DNA of 64,000 nt from Pseudidiomarina planktonica (GTDB lineage Bacteria; Pseudomonadota; Gammaproteobacteria; Enterobacterales; Alteromonadaceae), in the NCBI RefSeq assembly GCF_900177775.1, contig NZ_FXWH01000001.1:620001-684000 (forward strand). Reading direction: 5' to 3'. Shown piece by piece: positions 46,140 to 55,953 of the stretch. How positions within the stretch are numbered: the stretch's first letter is position 1; each line of letters starts with the position of its first letter. The notes beneath the pieces are model-generated. The model was given only the letters and a program-made list of their open reading frames with translations. It did not search any database and was not told where the DNA came from. Both the position numbers and the translations under genes were made by a program.

Positions 46140-48083
46140 ATGTCGCAAGCAATTCACAAAGTTCCTGAGCATGCTAAGCAGCGTGCCTTAATTACTGAGC
46201 AGAAATATCAGCAAATGTATCAACAGTCGGTGTCTGATCCTGAAAGTTTCTGGGGCGAGCACGGCCAACGCATTACCTGGTTTACGCCTTATAACAAAGT
46301 AAAGAACACCAGCTTCAAGCCCGGTAATGTGGACATTAAATGGTTCGAAGACGGCACTTTAAACGCTTGCTACAACTGTGTAGACCGCCACCTGTCGGAA
46401 CGTGCTGACAAAACCGCCATTATTTGGGAGGGCGATTCGCCCGACGTACAAGAAGAAATTACTTACCGCACTTTGCATCAGGAAGTGTCGCGTTTTGCCA
46501 ACGGCCTGAAAAAACTGGGCGTGGAAAAGGGCGATCGCGTGGCGATTTATATGCCAATGGTGCCGGAAGCGGCTTATGCCATGCTGGCTTGTGCGCGTAT
46601 TGGTGCGGTGCATACGGTTATTTTTGGTGGTTTCTCGCCGAAAGCTATTGCCGACCGGGTAAATGACTGCGGCGTGAAAGTAGTGATTACTGCCGATGAA
46701 GGCCGCCGTGGTGGTAATGCTTTAGGCCTGAAAAAGAACGTAGATGAAGCGCTGGCCGACGGCAAGTGCCCTACGGTTGAGCACGTGGTAGTGAGCCGCG
46801 TTACTCATGGCGAGGTGAAATGGAACGACTCGCGTGACGTGTGGTGGCACAAATTAGTAGCTGATGTTTCCAATGAATGTCAGCCGGAAGTTATGCACGC
46901 GGAAGATCCGCTCTTTATTCTGTATACCTCGGGTTCTACCGGGCAGCCGAAAGGTGTGTTGCATACCACCGGCGGCTACATGGTGTATGCGTCTATGACG
47001 CATGAGTATGTGTTTGATTACCATGAAGAAGATGTGTACTGGTGTGCGGCCGACGTAGGCTGGATTACCGGTCATACCTATATCGTGTACGGACCGCTGG
47101 CAAACGGCGCCACTACCTTAATGTTTGAAGGGGTGCCAACTTATCCTGGCGTGGGCCGTATTGGTGAGATTGTTGATAAGCATCAGGTAAATATTCTATA
47201 CACGGCGCCAACGGCTATTCGGGCGTTAATGTCGAAAGGTGATGCGGCGGCCGAAACCAGCTCGCGGAAGTCACTGCGCGTATTAGGTAGTGTGGGTGAA
47301 CCTATTAACCCGGAAGCCTGGGAATGGTATCACCGTGCTATTGGTAACAGCGAATGTCCTATTGTGGACACCTGGTGGCAAACCGAAACCGGCGGCATCA
47401 TGATTACGCCATTACCGGGCGCCACTGACTTGAAGCCTGGTTCAGCTACGGTGCCATTCTTTGGTGTTCAGCCAGCGCTGGTAGACAGTGAAGGTGCTGA
47501 ACTGAAAGGTGCTGCCGAGGGTAACCTGATTCTGAAAGATTCCTGGCCGGGGCAGTCGCGCACCTTGTGGGGCGACCACGAACGCTTTGAGCAAACCTAT
47601 TTTTCAGCTTACAAAAATGTGTACTTTACCGGTGACGGTGCGCGTCGTGACGAAGACGGCTACTACTGGATTACCGGCCGGGTAGATGACGTGTTAAACG
47701 TATCTGGTCACCGCTTAGGTACCGCTGAAATTGAAAGTGCGCTGGTAGCTCACGAAGCTGTGGCTGAAGCCGCTGTGGTTGGCTATCCGCATGACTTAAA
47801 AGGTCAGGGTATTTATGTGTACGTAAGCTGTGTCAGTGGCACCGAAATTACTGATGAATTAACCAAGGAGCTACGCAACTGGGTGCGTAAAGAGCTAAGC
47901 CCAATTGCCACGCCGGACTTTATTCACTGGTCTGACGGTTTGCCGAAAACCCGTTCAGGTAAAATCATGCGCCGCATTTTGCGTAAAATTGCCGCTAATG
48001 ATTTTGATAACCTGGGGGATACTTCTACGTTAGCCGATCCTTCTGTGGTAGATTCGTTAATTGAGAATCGACTGAATAAATAA
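46140..48083 (+). CDS. acs: Acetyl-CoA synthetase
   Basis: Acs activates acetate to acetyl-CoA through acetyl-AMP. The 647-residue protein has the AMP-binding loop [11 protein letters not shown], the hinge and C-terminal domain, and the conserved lysine in [13 protein letters not shown] that is acetylated in this family. The ATG at 46140 has GGAGGA 8 bp upstream; the frame from 46026 adds 38 residues that are not part of the family. crbR follows after 32 bp, probably in the same transcript. A CrbR-like site lies 63 bp upstream of the start. Confidence 0.97.
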   Translation: MSQAIHKVPEHAKQRALITEQKYQQMYQQSVSDPESFWGEHGQRITWFTPYNKVKNTSFKPGNVDIKWFEDGTLNACYNCVDRHLSERADKTAIIWEGDSPDVQEEITYRTLHQEVSRFANGLKKLGVEKGDRVAIYMPMVPEAAYAMLACARIGAVHTVIFGGFSPKAIADRVNDCGVKVVITADEGRRGGNALGLKKNVDEALADGKCPTVEHVVVSRVTHGEVKWNDSRDVWWHKLVADVSNECQPEVMHAEDPLFILYTSGSTGQPKGVLHTTGGYMVYASMTHEYVFDYHEEDVYWCAADVGWITGHTYIVYGPLANGATTLMFEGVPTYPGVGRIGEIVDKHQVNILYTAPTAIRALMSKGDAAAETSSRKSLRVLGSVGEPINPEAWEWYHRAIGNSECPIVDTWWQTETGGIMITPLPGATDLKPGSATVPFFGVQPALVDSEGAELKGAAEGNLILKDSWPGQSRTLWGDHERFEQTYFSAYKNVYFTGDGARRDEDGYYWITGRVDDVLNVSGHRLGTAEIESALVAHEAVAEAAVVGYPHDLKGQGIYVYVSCVSGTEITDELTKELRNWVRKELSPIATPDFIHWSDGLPKTRSGKIMRRILRKIAANDFDNLGDTSTLADPSVVDSLIENRLNK

Positions 48084-48115
48084 GTTCGACAGCTAACAGA
48101 AGGGAAGCACTGGCC

Positions 48116-48757
48116 ATGGCGAAATTTTTGATTGCAGACGACCATCCATTATTTCGTGAAGCGCTGCAAGGCGCCCTGGCCAATCATTATCCTGAGCTGG
48201 AACTGCGTGAAGCGGGCGATTTAGACGCCACGCTGGCCGCGCTTAGCAAAGATGATGATTTAGATTTGTTACTGCTGGATTTACACATGCCCGGCAGCGG
48301 TGATGTTTACGGCCTGATTCGGGTGCGTGAGGATTATCCGTTGTTGCCGGTAGCGGTGATTTCCGGCTCAGAAGATCCTTCCGTAGTAGCCAAGTGCATT
48401 GGTTTTGGTGCGCTTGGCTTTATTCCTAAATCAATGCCTTCCGCGCAAATTGCCGAGGCCATTGATAGTATTCTGCAAGGTGATACCTGGGTTCCGGCTG
48501 AAATGCGTGGCCGCCTTGACGACCTGTCGCAGGAAGACCACGAGCTGGCGCGCAAGGTAGCCACCTTAACGCCACAGCAATATCGCGTTTTATACTTTCT
48601 GCACGAAGGCCTGCTGAACAAGCAAATTGCCTATCAGTTGAATATCACTGAAGCCACCGTAAAAGCCCATATCACCGCCATTTTCCGCAAGCTGGGCGTA
48701 TATAGCCGCACCCAGGCCGTACTGCTAGCCGAACGCCTGCAACTCGAAAACCCTTAA
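48116..48757 (+). CDS. crbR: LuxR-type response regulator CrbR
   Basis: This 213-residue response regulator has a receiver domain with the acidic pair DD (8-9), the phosphorylation site D55 (LLLDLHMPG) and K near 104 (FIPKSMPS), and a C-terminal LuxR helix-turn-helix (about 150-200: QIAYQLNITEATVKAH). Its position after acs, and the sensor kinase with a symporter domain nearby, identify it as CrbR. In Vibrio and Pseudomonas CrbS/CrbR activate acs in the acetate switch. The REP/RAYT locus lies between it and crbS. Confidence 0.92.
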   Translation: MAKFLIADDHPLFREALQGALANHYPELELREAGDLDATLAALSKDDDLDLLLLDLHMPGSGDVYGLIRVREDYPLLPVAVISGSEDPSVVAKCIGFGALGFIPKSMPSAQIAEAIDSILQGDTWVPAEMRGRLDDLSQEDHELARKVATLTPQQYRVLYFLHEGLLNKQIAYQLNITEATVKAHITAIFRKLGVYSRTQAVLLAERLQLENP

Positions 48758-49426
48758 TTTTTTGTGCTGCCTTCGGGTGTTGCGGGATGATGTAGCCTGA
48801 CGTTCCACGTCAGGAGCGATTTACCTACCTGCGCAAATGTATTTCCTGTAACGAATGCATCGGCTACGAAACATGCACCTCACCTGACGTAAAACGTCAG
48901 GCTACCGTTTGCACGTGCCTCTTTGCTGCCTTCGGGTGTTGCGGGATGATGTAGCCTGACGTTCCACGTCAGGAGCGATTTACCTACCTGCACAAATGTA
49001 TTTTCTATAGGGAATGCTGCGGCTACGAAACATACACCTCACCTGACGTAAAACGTCAGGCTACCGTTTGCACGTGCCTCTTTGCCGCCGTCGGATGTTG
49101 CGGGATGATGTAGCCTGACGTTCCACGTCAGGTGCTATCTACCTACCTACGCAAATGTATTTCCTATAACGAATGCTGCGGCTGCCAAACATGCACCCCA
49201 CCTGACGTAAAACGTCAGGCTACCGTTTGCACGTGCCTCTTTGCCGCCGTCGGATGTTGCGGGATGATGTAGCCTGACGTTCCACGTCAGGAGCGATTTA
49301 CCTACCTGCGCAAATGTATTTCCTATAACCCGATGCACCCGTATCTACCTACGCAAAATGCATTTTCTATGACGAACGTATTTGCTGCCAAACATGCACC
49401 TCACCTGACGTAAAACGTCAGGCTAC
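48758..49426 (+). repeat. Tandem array of four REP pairs, 159-bp period
   Basis: Left REP units begin at 48792, 48951, 49110 and 49269, exactly 159 bp apart. Their partners in inverted orientation are at 48883-48905, 49042-49064, 49201-49223 and 49404-49426. The first three pairs are 114 bp; the fourth is 158 bp and contains an internal expansion of about 44 bp. Left units have loop TCC and right units loop AAA (read on the plus strand). The linkers between pairs (GTTTGCACGTGCCTCTTTGC...) are also nearly identical, so whole units have been duplicated. GTAG heads face outward. The array runs up to 75 bp before the RAYT start. Confidence 0.95.
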
Positions 49427-49500
49427 ACAATACGCACACCGGTCATGTCGTACGCGGATATAAGGTTGCTGGACGGCGCAAAGGCGGCTTGAATTGCTGC

Positions 49501-50061
49501 ATGACTAATGTTCGCCGCTACTACGAGGGTGGTGTTTATTTCTTCACCCTATGCACCTATAAACGCAAGCGACTGCTAACCCGGCCGGACATTTTGCGTG
49601 CGCTCAAAAATGCTATTAATACAACCAGAGAAACTAATCCTTTCATTATTGATGCGCTGGTTATAATGCCCGATCATTTGCACTGCGTATTAACCATAGC
49701 CGACAAAGACATTCCGCTTCGCATTGCAAAAATCAAAGCGCTGACCACCAAAGCTCTGCCTGAATTTTCATCCAAAAATTATAAATCACATTACACCACC
49801 AAAAGCCGTTCTAAAAAGGGCATAGGTTCGCTGTGGCAAAAAGGCTATTGGGAACATACGGTGCGGAATGAAAAAGAACTGCACATGTATTTGCTGTACT
49901 GCTGCTTTAATCCGGTAAAGCATGGGTACGTGAAGAATGCTCTGGACTGGCCGCACTCGACCTTGCGCAAAGGCTTAGCGAACAAGAAATACCCACCCAC
50001 CTGGCGCGACATAAACGAAAAATGGCTCAACGGCATTTTCGCAGAATACGACGATTTTTGA
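49501..50061 (+). CDS. rayt: REP-associated tyrosine transposase (RAYT)
   Basis: This Y1 HUH nuclease is related to IS200/IS605 transposases. RAYTs recognise and cut REP sequences at the GTAG head and are thought to spread them. Numbered from the upstream TTG at 49489, the metal-binding HLH lies at 63-65 (MPDHLHCVL) and the catalytic tyrosine is Y137 (LLYCCFNPVKHG). The N-terminal RRYYEGGVYFFT and C-terminal DWPHST segments are typical. ATG 49501 fits the family start; TTG 49489 has AAAGG just upstream and would add four residues. All key residues are intact. REP pairs flank it on both sides. Confidence 0.93.
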   Translation: MTNVRRYYEGGVYFFTLCTYKRKRLLTRPDILRALKNAINTTRETNPFIIDALVIMPDHLHCVLTIADKDIPLRIAKIKALTTKALPEFSSKNYKSHYTTKSRSKKGIGSLWQKGYWEHTVRNEKELHMYLLYCCFNPVKHGYVKNALDWPHSTLRKGLANKKYPPTWRDINEKWLNGIFAEYDDF

Positions 50062-50088
50062 CGCTTTATTGCAGCCCGCGCTTTCGGT

Positions 50089-50302
50089 GTAGCCTGACGT
50101 TTTGCTTGTGTAGCCTGACGTTCCACGTCAGGTGAGGTGTATTCGTCATGAAAATCAGCACGGATTGTAGGAAATACAATCGTGTAGGCCGGTAGATGGC
50201 ACCTGACGTGGAACGTCAGGCTACATTATTCGGATGCACCGGTTGCAGCATGTGGTTGGGTTGGTGTGGGTAGATCGTACCTGACGTGGAACGTCAGGCT
50301 AC
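50089..50302 (+). repeat. REP cluster downstream of the RAYT gene
   Basis: A half REP (50089-50102, head and left arm only) is followed by a full pair (50110-50132 and 50202-50224, 115 bp) and a single inverted unit (50280-50302). The full pair encloses a short inverted repeat (GATTGTA / TACAATC). The last unit overlaps the 3' end of crbS, and its GTAG head, read on the minus strand, provides the TAG stop of that gene. Confidence 0.93.
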
Positions 50303-53300
50303 CTATGCTGTTGGATGTATTTCAGCAGGGCTTTCAGGGCGGCGGGTTTTACCGGTTTGGCAAGGAAGTGCATGCGTTCCTGGCGGGCTTGCTTTTTCAC
50401 CTGATCGTCGCGCATGGCGGTTACCAGCGCAGCCGGCATGTCCTCGTCCCAAATCTCCCGTAACTGGCGTGCCAGTTCAATGCCATTAGCGCCTGCGTAT
50501 TCCCCAAGCTGATAATCAATGAGCATGGCGTCGGGTTGTTTGTCGACCGTGGAGCGTGCATGTTCCAGCACGTCTTCCACGCGCTGGAAGGTGAGCGCCT
50601 CACAACCCCATTTATGCAGTAGCGCGCTCATGGCAGTCAGGTTTTCCTGATCGTCGTCTACGCAAATAATGCATAAATTCTCGGTCGGGGACTCGTCGTT
50701 CTCGCGCGTTGGTTTCAGGCTAACCTGACCGGCACTGCCCAGTGGCACCCGTACCGAGAAGCACGAGCCGCGGCCTTCTTCGGAATGCAGCGTAAGCTGA
50801 CAGCCCAACTGTTCACTCATACGCTGTGCCACGCTTAAACCTAAGCCAACACCTTCCACCGACGAATTCTGAACCCGATAAAAGGCATCAAATATGCGCG
50901 TACGTTGCTGCGGTGGAATACCCGGGCCCGTGTCCCATACAGCAATAAGTAAGTAATCACCGCGTTTACGCACGCCCAGCAACACTTTGCCGCGTTGGGT
51001 GTATTTAATCGCGTTAGACAAAAAGTTCTGCACAATACGACGCAAATAGGTGGGGTCGGTATAAATAACCGCGTCTTTATAATGCGCCCGGAATTCCAAC
51101 TGACGCTGCTCGGCCAGCACCGCATATTCGCCCACCAGCGGCTGCAAAATGCTGTCTAAATACACATGCCTGAATTGCGGTTGCAATGCCCCTTGCTCCA
51201 TTTTGGCAATGGCCAGCAGGGTTGATAACAAGTGTTCGGTAGAAGCCAGCGCGGTGTCCAGTTTGTCCAGTAACAGAGTGTTGGCTTCACCCATGTCGCG
51301 TTCATCAACCGCCGACAAATACAATCGAGCGGCGTTTAGCGGCTGCAGAATGTCGTGACTGGCCAGCGCCAGGAAACGGGTTTTGGAGGCGTTGGCATGT
51401 TCCGCCTCGGCTTTGGCTTTTTTCAGGGCTACTTCAACCCGGCGGCGACGGTCAATCTCTTCGGTCAGTTCGTTGTTAATTTCCCGAATCTTTTGCGAGC
51501 GCACATGAATGCGCTGTTCCAAATCTATATTGGCTTCTTCCAGCGCCTGCTGAGTTTCCACGTGCTCGGTAATGTCGGTAAAACTGGTAACAAAACCACC
51601 GTTCGGCAGTGGATTCCCTACCATTTCAATCACCCGGCCGTCGCCCCGGCGACGAATAAATCGGTGCGGAGAACCCATTTGCATGTAGCGTAAGCGCTTA
51701 CTAACTAAATCATCAATTTCGCCCGGGCCGCACTCGCCGCGTTCGGCGTTATAGCGAATTAAGGTGGCAATGGGCTGGCCCGGTTTGACCATGCCTTCGG
51801 GGTATTCGAATAAGTCTAAGTAGCGCTTGTTCCAGGCTACCAGGCGCAGCTCCTGATCCACCACACTAATGCCCTGCGCCAGGTTCTCCAGCGAGCTGAA
51901 CAAGATAGATTGCTGGGTTTGCAGCGCCTGAGTGGTGTCATCAAAGAAATGTACAACTTCCTCTAAGTTCAACTGGCGGTCACGCAGCGCCGCTTCAATT
52001 AATGAACGTGCGGTTGCCGCACCTAGCACCCCGGCCAGTGAGCGCTCTACGTATTTAATCAGGTCCTTGCTGGCAATGTCTTCCGGTGGCAGATTGGCTA
52101 CCTCGGTTTCGTGCTGGAAAAATTCCATGATCTGTTCAGTGCGGTCATTACCTAAGAAAGTTCGCAGCAACAGCAGCATGTCGGAGTTGGTGGCCTGATG
52201 GTGCCGGTTTGAAGAGGTTTCCGGCAAAGTTGCCCGAGGTTTTACAAAGGCGGTTGCCTGAATACGGTCTACCAGCCGCGGTACCGCAATGGCAGAGAAC
52301 AGCACATAGGCAAAGGTATTCAAAATTAAACTAATAATGGTGCCCTGGGTGATAATAGAGGTATCACTCAGTTCATGTGGCAGGTACATAGGCAGCGCCA
52401 CGCTGAGTATCCAACCCACTAACCCGGCAAACAAACCCGCATAAACACCTCTGGCATGGCCACGACGCCAGTACAAACCACCAATCATGGGCGGCAGAAT
52501 TTGCAGCATCAGCGAGAACGCCAGCAAACCAATGCTAACCAAGCCGGTTTTAGACGCCCAGAAGTAGTAGCACAAGTACGACAGCAGCATGATTACGGCA
52601 ATAGCCACCCGCCGCATAATGAGCAGGCTGCGCTCGTAGCTGCGGCGGCGTTGATTTACCGGTAGGCGCGACTCGCGTTGCAATAACAGCGGCATAATCA
52701 CGTCGTTGGTGAGCATGGTACTTAAGGTTACCGAGGCAATAATAACCATGGCGGTAGCCGCTGAAATACCACCTATAAATATAATTACGGCCAGCCAGGT
52801 TTGATCTGCCAGCATGGGCAAGCGTAGCGAGAAGGTAGAGCCGTCGGCGTCGTCGGGGAAGAACATGCCGCCGGTAATGGTAATGGGCACAATGGCCAGC
52901 GCAATAATGAGCAAATAGCCGGGGAATAACCAACGGGCGGTTTTTAAATGGCTAACATCTACGTTATCTACCACGGCGACATGGAACTGGCGCGGCAAAC
53001 ACAAAATAACACCGGCGGCCATGAGCGTTTGTACAATAAAGTCGAACTCATAAAACGCCGACAGCGACCACTCCGTGCGGCCGGTAAGTAGTACTTCTGA
53101 GGTCATTGACTGCTCGAAATGGCCGTTGAACAACCACCAGGCAAACACTGCCGCCATAACCAGCGCCAGCAGCTTTACCAGCGACTCAAAGGCAATAGCC
53201 AGAATCATGCCGTTGCGGTATTCGGTAACTTCAATATGGCGGGTACCGAACAGCATGGCGAACACTGCCATGATTAGCGCCGCCGCCATTTCATTAATAG

Positions 53301-53763
53301 AGAATTCGGCCAGCGCTGAGCTACTGGAAGTAAGTGCGACAAAGCTGCTACCCACGGCTTTTAACTGCAGCGCTATATAAGGAATAGTAGCCAGCGCAGC
53401 AATCAGAGTAACAAACAGGGCCAGCCGCTGGCGCTTGCCGTAGCGCGAGGCAATAAAGTCGGCTACCGAGGTGATGTTTTGTTGCTTACTTACCGACACC
53501 AGCTTTTCGACCATGGGCAAGCCGAATAAAAACAGCAACATAGGCCCAAGCAGAATCGGGAAGAAGGCCCAGCCGTCGGTATTGGCACTGCCAATCATGC
53601 CGTAGTAGGTCCACGAGGTGCAGTAAATGGCTAATGACAACGCATACACCAGCGGATGATAGCTGGCACGGTTCGCCCAGGAACGCGGTTTGTCGCCCCA
53701 GTGGGCCACCATAAATAGCAGTGCGATGTAGGCTAATGAAGCAAAAACAAGCAGCCAGGTCAT
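50299..53763 (-). CDS. crbS: Hybrid sensor histidine kinase with symporter domain, CrbS
   Basis: CrbS senses conditions for acetate use and controls CrbR. The 1154-residue protein has an N-terminal sodium:solute-symporter-like domain of about 13 helices (1-500), a STAC-like helical linker and PAS domain (about 570-740), a coiled coil, a HisKA domain with H803 (LASHDILQPLNA), an ATPase domain (FLSNAIKYT, DTGPGIP, GVGLGLSVA), and a C-terminal receiver domain with D1083 (MLIDYQLG). It is convergent with crbR and divergent from the DUF4212/symporter operon. The stop codon TAG lies within a REP unit, so the natural C-terminus may have been changed slightly. Confidence 0.93.
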   Translation of the reverse strand: MTWLLVFASLAYIALLFMVAHWGDKPRSWANRASYHPLVYALSLAIYCTSWTYYGMIGSANTDGWAFFPILLGPMLLFLFGLPMVEKLVSVSKQQNITSVADFIASRYGKRQRLALFVTLIAALATIPYIALQLKAVGSSFVALTSSSSALAEFSINEMAAALIMAVFAMLFGTRHIEVTEYRNGMILAIAFESLVKLLALVMAAVFAWWLFNGHFEQSMTSEVLLTGRTEWSLSAFYEFDFIVQTLMAAGVILCLPRQFHVAVVDNVDVSHLKTARWLFPGYLLIIALAIVPITITGGMFFPDDADGSTFSLRLPMLADQTWLAVIIFIGGISAATAMVIIASVTLSTMLTNDVIMPLLLQRESRLPVNQRRRSYERSLLIMRRVAIAVIMLLSYLCYYFWASKTGLVSIGLLAFSLMLQILPPMIGGLYWRRGHARGVYAGLFAGLVGWILSVALPMYLPHELSDTSIITQGTIISLILNTFAYVLFSAIAVPRLVDRIQATAFVKPRATLPETSSNRHHQATNSDMLLLLRTFLGNDRTEQIMEFFQHETEVANLPPEDIASKDLIKYVERSLAGVLGAATARSLIEAALRDRQLNLEEVVHFFDDTTQALQTQQSILFSSLENLAQGISVVDQELRLVAWNKRYLDLFEYPEGMVKPGQPIATLIRYNAERGECGPGEIDDLVSKRLRYMQMGSPHRFIRRRGDGRVIEMVGNPLPNGGFVTSFTDITEHVETQQALEEANIDLEQRIHVRSQKIREINNELTEEIDRRRRVEVALKKAKAEAEHANASKTRFLALASHDILQPLNAARLYLSAVDERDMGEANTLLLDKLDTALASTEHLLSTLLAIAKMEQGALQPQFRHVYLDSILQPLVGEYAVLAEQRQLEFRAHYKDAVIYTDPTYLRRIVQNFLSNAIKYTQRGKVLLGVRKRGDYLLIAVWDTGPGIPPQQRTRIFDAFYRVQNSSVEGVGLGLSVAQRMSEQLGCQLTLHSEEGRGSCFSVRVPLGSAGQVSLKPTRENDESPTENLCIICVDDDQENLTAMSALLHKWGCEALTFQRVEDVLEHARSTVDKQPDAMLIDYQLGEYAGANGIELARQLREIWDEDMPAALVTAMRDDQVKKQARQERMHFLAKPVKPAALKALLKYIQQHR

Positions 53764-53830
53764 TGTCTTTCCCGTGTTTTAGGCAATAGCGCCGAGTATA
53801 ACCAGATATTTTACAAGAGAATACGCACCC

Positions 53831-53875
53831 TTAGACCAAAGTCCAATTTCTGTATTGACCACACAGGGCTAGATT
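53831..53875 (+). promoter_or_regulatory. Putative CrbR site and promoter of the DUF4212-symporter operon
   Basis: TTAGACCAAAGTCCAA (53831-53846) is an imperfect palindrome (TTAGAC, 4 nt, GTCCAA). A -10-like TAGATT (53870-53875) is centred 34 bp from it, as in the acs promoter. The site lies between the divergent crbS and DUF4212 genes and could affect both. The assignment to CrbR is inference from the shared motif and context. Confidence 0.5.
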
Positions 53876-53923
53876 GCGTAGTGACCCAAACAATAATAAT
53901 CGAACAACTTGGAGGGGCGTTTT

Positions 53924-54190
53924 ATGGCGTTCAAAAGCGAAGAACTCGCAGTAGCCTATTGGCGCGACAACATTAGCCTGGTGTTAAAGCTGTTGGCGGT
54001 GTGGTTTGTTGTGTCTTATGGCTTCGGCATTATTTTGGTGGACGTGCTGAATCAAATCACGTTTTTCGGCTTTAAGCTGGGATTCTGGTTTGCTCAACAA
54101 GGTTCCATCATTACCTTTGTTATTCTGATTTTCATTTACGTGAACAGAATGACAGCTCTCGATAACAAATACGACGTACACGAAGAGTAG
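53924..54190 (+). CDS. DUF4212 small membrane protein
   Basis: This 88-residue protein has two membrane helices (about 19-48 and 57-75) and the N-terminal AYWRDN motif of DUF4212. It is almost always found just before a sodium:solute symporter of the acetate type, as here, and is probably its small subunit. The ATG at 53924 has GGAGG 9 bp upstream; a longer TTG frame at 53909 runs through the ribosome site. The symporter begins 9 bp after its stop. Confidence 0.9.
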   Translation: MAFKSEELAVAYWRDNISLVLKLLAVWFVVSYGFGIILVDVLNQITFFGFKLGFWFAQQGSIITFVILIFIYVNRMTALDNKYDVHEE

Positions 54191-54199
54191 GGGCGCACA

Positions 54200-55915
54200 A
54201 TGGATATTCAAACACTTACGTTTATTATTGTCGGCCTGACCTTCGCATTATATATCGGTATCGCAGTTTGGTCCCGGGCAGGTTCGACACAAGACTTTTA
54301 CGTGGCCAGTGGTGGTGTTCACCCGGTCTTAAACGGTATGGCAACTGCAGCCGACTGGATGTCTGCAGCGTCATTTATCTCCATGGCAGGTATTATCGCT
54401 TTCGCCGGTTACGACGGCAGCGTGTACTTAATGGGTTGGACCGGTGGTTATGTATTATTAGCCCTGTGTTTAGCACCATACCTGCGTAAATTCGGTAAGT
54501 TTACGGTACCGGATTTCATTGGTGACCGTTATTACTCACAAACCGCGCGTACCATTGCGGTAATTTGTGCCATCATCATTTCATTCACTTACATTGCCGG
54601 CCAAATGCGCGGTGTTGGGGTGGTGTTCTCACGTTTCTTAGAAGTTGATATTGCTACCGGCGTATTTATCGGTGCCGTGATTGTATTCTTCTATACCGTG
54701 TTGGGTGGTATGAAAGGTATTACTTATACTCAGGTAGCTCAGTACTGCGTACTGGCATTTGCGTATTTAGTACCTGCAATTTTCATCTCTTTATACATGA
54801 CGGGTCACATTCTTCCACAAACCGGCTTTGGCGCCACTATTGCAGAGGGGCAACCGGGTTCCGGGGAGTACTTGCTGCAAAGGCTCGACGGGTTGTCGGA
54901 ACAGCTTGGCTTAGCGGCTTACACAGAAGGGTCACGTAGTAAAATTGACGTGTTCTTTATTACCTGCGCATTAATGGTAGGTACGGCTGGTTTGCCACAC
55001 GTTATTGTACGTTTCTTCACTGTACCTAAAGTTTCTGACGCGCGTTTGTCTGCGGGTTGGGCACTGGTATTCATTTCAGTGGTATATCTGACTGCACCTT
55101 CTATTGCAGGCTTTGCCAAAGTGAACTTGATCAATACGGTCAACGGACCTGATATGCAGGGCGTGGAATATGAAAATGCACCAAGTTGGATAACCAACTG
55201 GGAAAAAACCGGCTTAATTACCTGGGAAGACAAAAACGGCGATGGCCGTATGTTCTACTCTGGTGATGAGCGCAACGAAATGACCGTTGACCGTGACATT
55301 ATGGTACTGGCGAATCCAGAAATTGCTGACTTACCTGCATGGGTAGTGGCACTGGTGGCAGCCGGTGGTGTAGCTGCGGCGTTATCAACTTCAGCAGGTT
55401 TGCTGCTGGTTATTTCGACTTCGGTTTCGCACGACTTAATGAAGCGAACGCTGGCCCCGGATATTACCGACCGGCAGGAGCTTATGTATGCGCGGGTAGC
55501 GGCAGGTGTTGCCGTGGCTATTTCAACCTACTTCGGCATTAATCCCCCGGGATTTGTGGCACAGGTGGTTGCCTTCGCGTTCGGTTTGGCTGCATCCAGC
55601 TTCTTCCCGGCAATTATTATGGGTATTTTCTACAAGCGGATGAACAGCACTGGTGCAATTGCAGGTATGGTGGTTGGTATTACCTTCACCCTGGCCTACA
55701 TTATTTACTTCAAGTTCGTGAACCCTGCGGCAAATACGCCGGAAAACTGGTGGTTTAGTATTTCACCAGAAGGTATTGGTACGCTGGGCATGATCTTTAA
55801 CTTTGTGGCGGCTTATATTGTTCACAAAGCAACGGGTGATGCACCGAAAGACATTCAGGATCTGGTAGAGTCTATTCGTTACCCTCGTGGTGCCGGAGTT
55901 TCTACTCATCACTAA
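54200..55915 (+). CDS. Sodium:solute symporter (acetate-type, VC_2705/ActP-like)
   Basis: This inner-membrane transporter has 571 residues and about 13 helices. The early ASGGVHPVLNGMATAADWMSAASF and the GGMKGITYTQVAQY segment are typical of the ActP/VC_2705 group of the SSS family. A polar insert at about 300-370 lies between helices. With acs, crbS and crbR nearby it is probably an acetate or short-chain carboxylate importer. GGGGCGCAC precedes the start. Confidence 0.9.
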   Translation: MDIQTLTFIIVGLTFALYIGIAVWSRAGSTQDFYVASGGVHPVLNGMATAADWMSAASFISMAGIIAFAGYDGSVYLMGWTGGYVLLALCLAPYLRKFGKFTVPDFIGDRYYSQTARTIAVICAIIISFTYIAGQMRGVGVVFSRFLEVDIATGVFIGAVIVFFYTVLGGMKGITYTQVAQYCVLAFAYLVPAIFISLYMTGHILPQTGFGATIAEGQPGSGEYLLQRLDGLSEQLGLAAYTEGSRSKIDVFFITCALMVGTAGLPHVIVRFFTVPKVSDARLSAGWALVFISVVYLTAPSIAGFAKVNLINTVNGPDMQGVEYENAPSWITNWEKTGLITWEDKNGDGRMFYSGDERNEMTVDRDIMVLANPEIADLPAWVVALVAAGGVAAALSTSAGLLLVISTSVSHDLMKRTLAPDITDRQELMYARVAAGVAVAISTYFGINPPGFVAQVVAFAFGLAASSFFPAIIMGIFYKRMNSTGAIAGMVVGITFTLAYIIYFKFVNPAANTPENWWFSISPEGIGTLGMIFNFVAAYIVHKATGDAPKDIQDLVESIRYPRGAGVSTHH

Positions 55916-55953
55916 GCTGTGATGTGTACCTGAACGTTAAACCTGAAAAGGAT

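Noticed and set aside
48792-49426. Regular repeats that could be mistaken for a CRISPR array
   Set aside because: The period is 159 bp, the sequences between the palindromes are near-identical copies and not unique spacers, and no cas genes are nearby. A RAYT gene explains the repeats.
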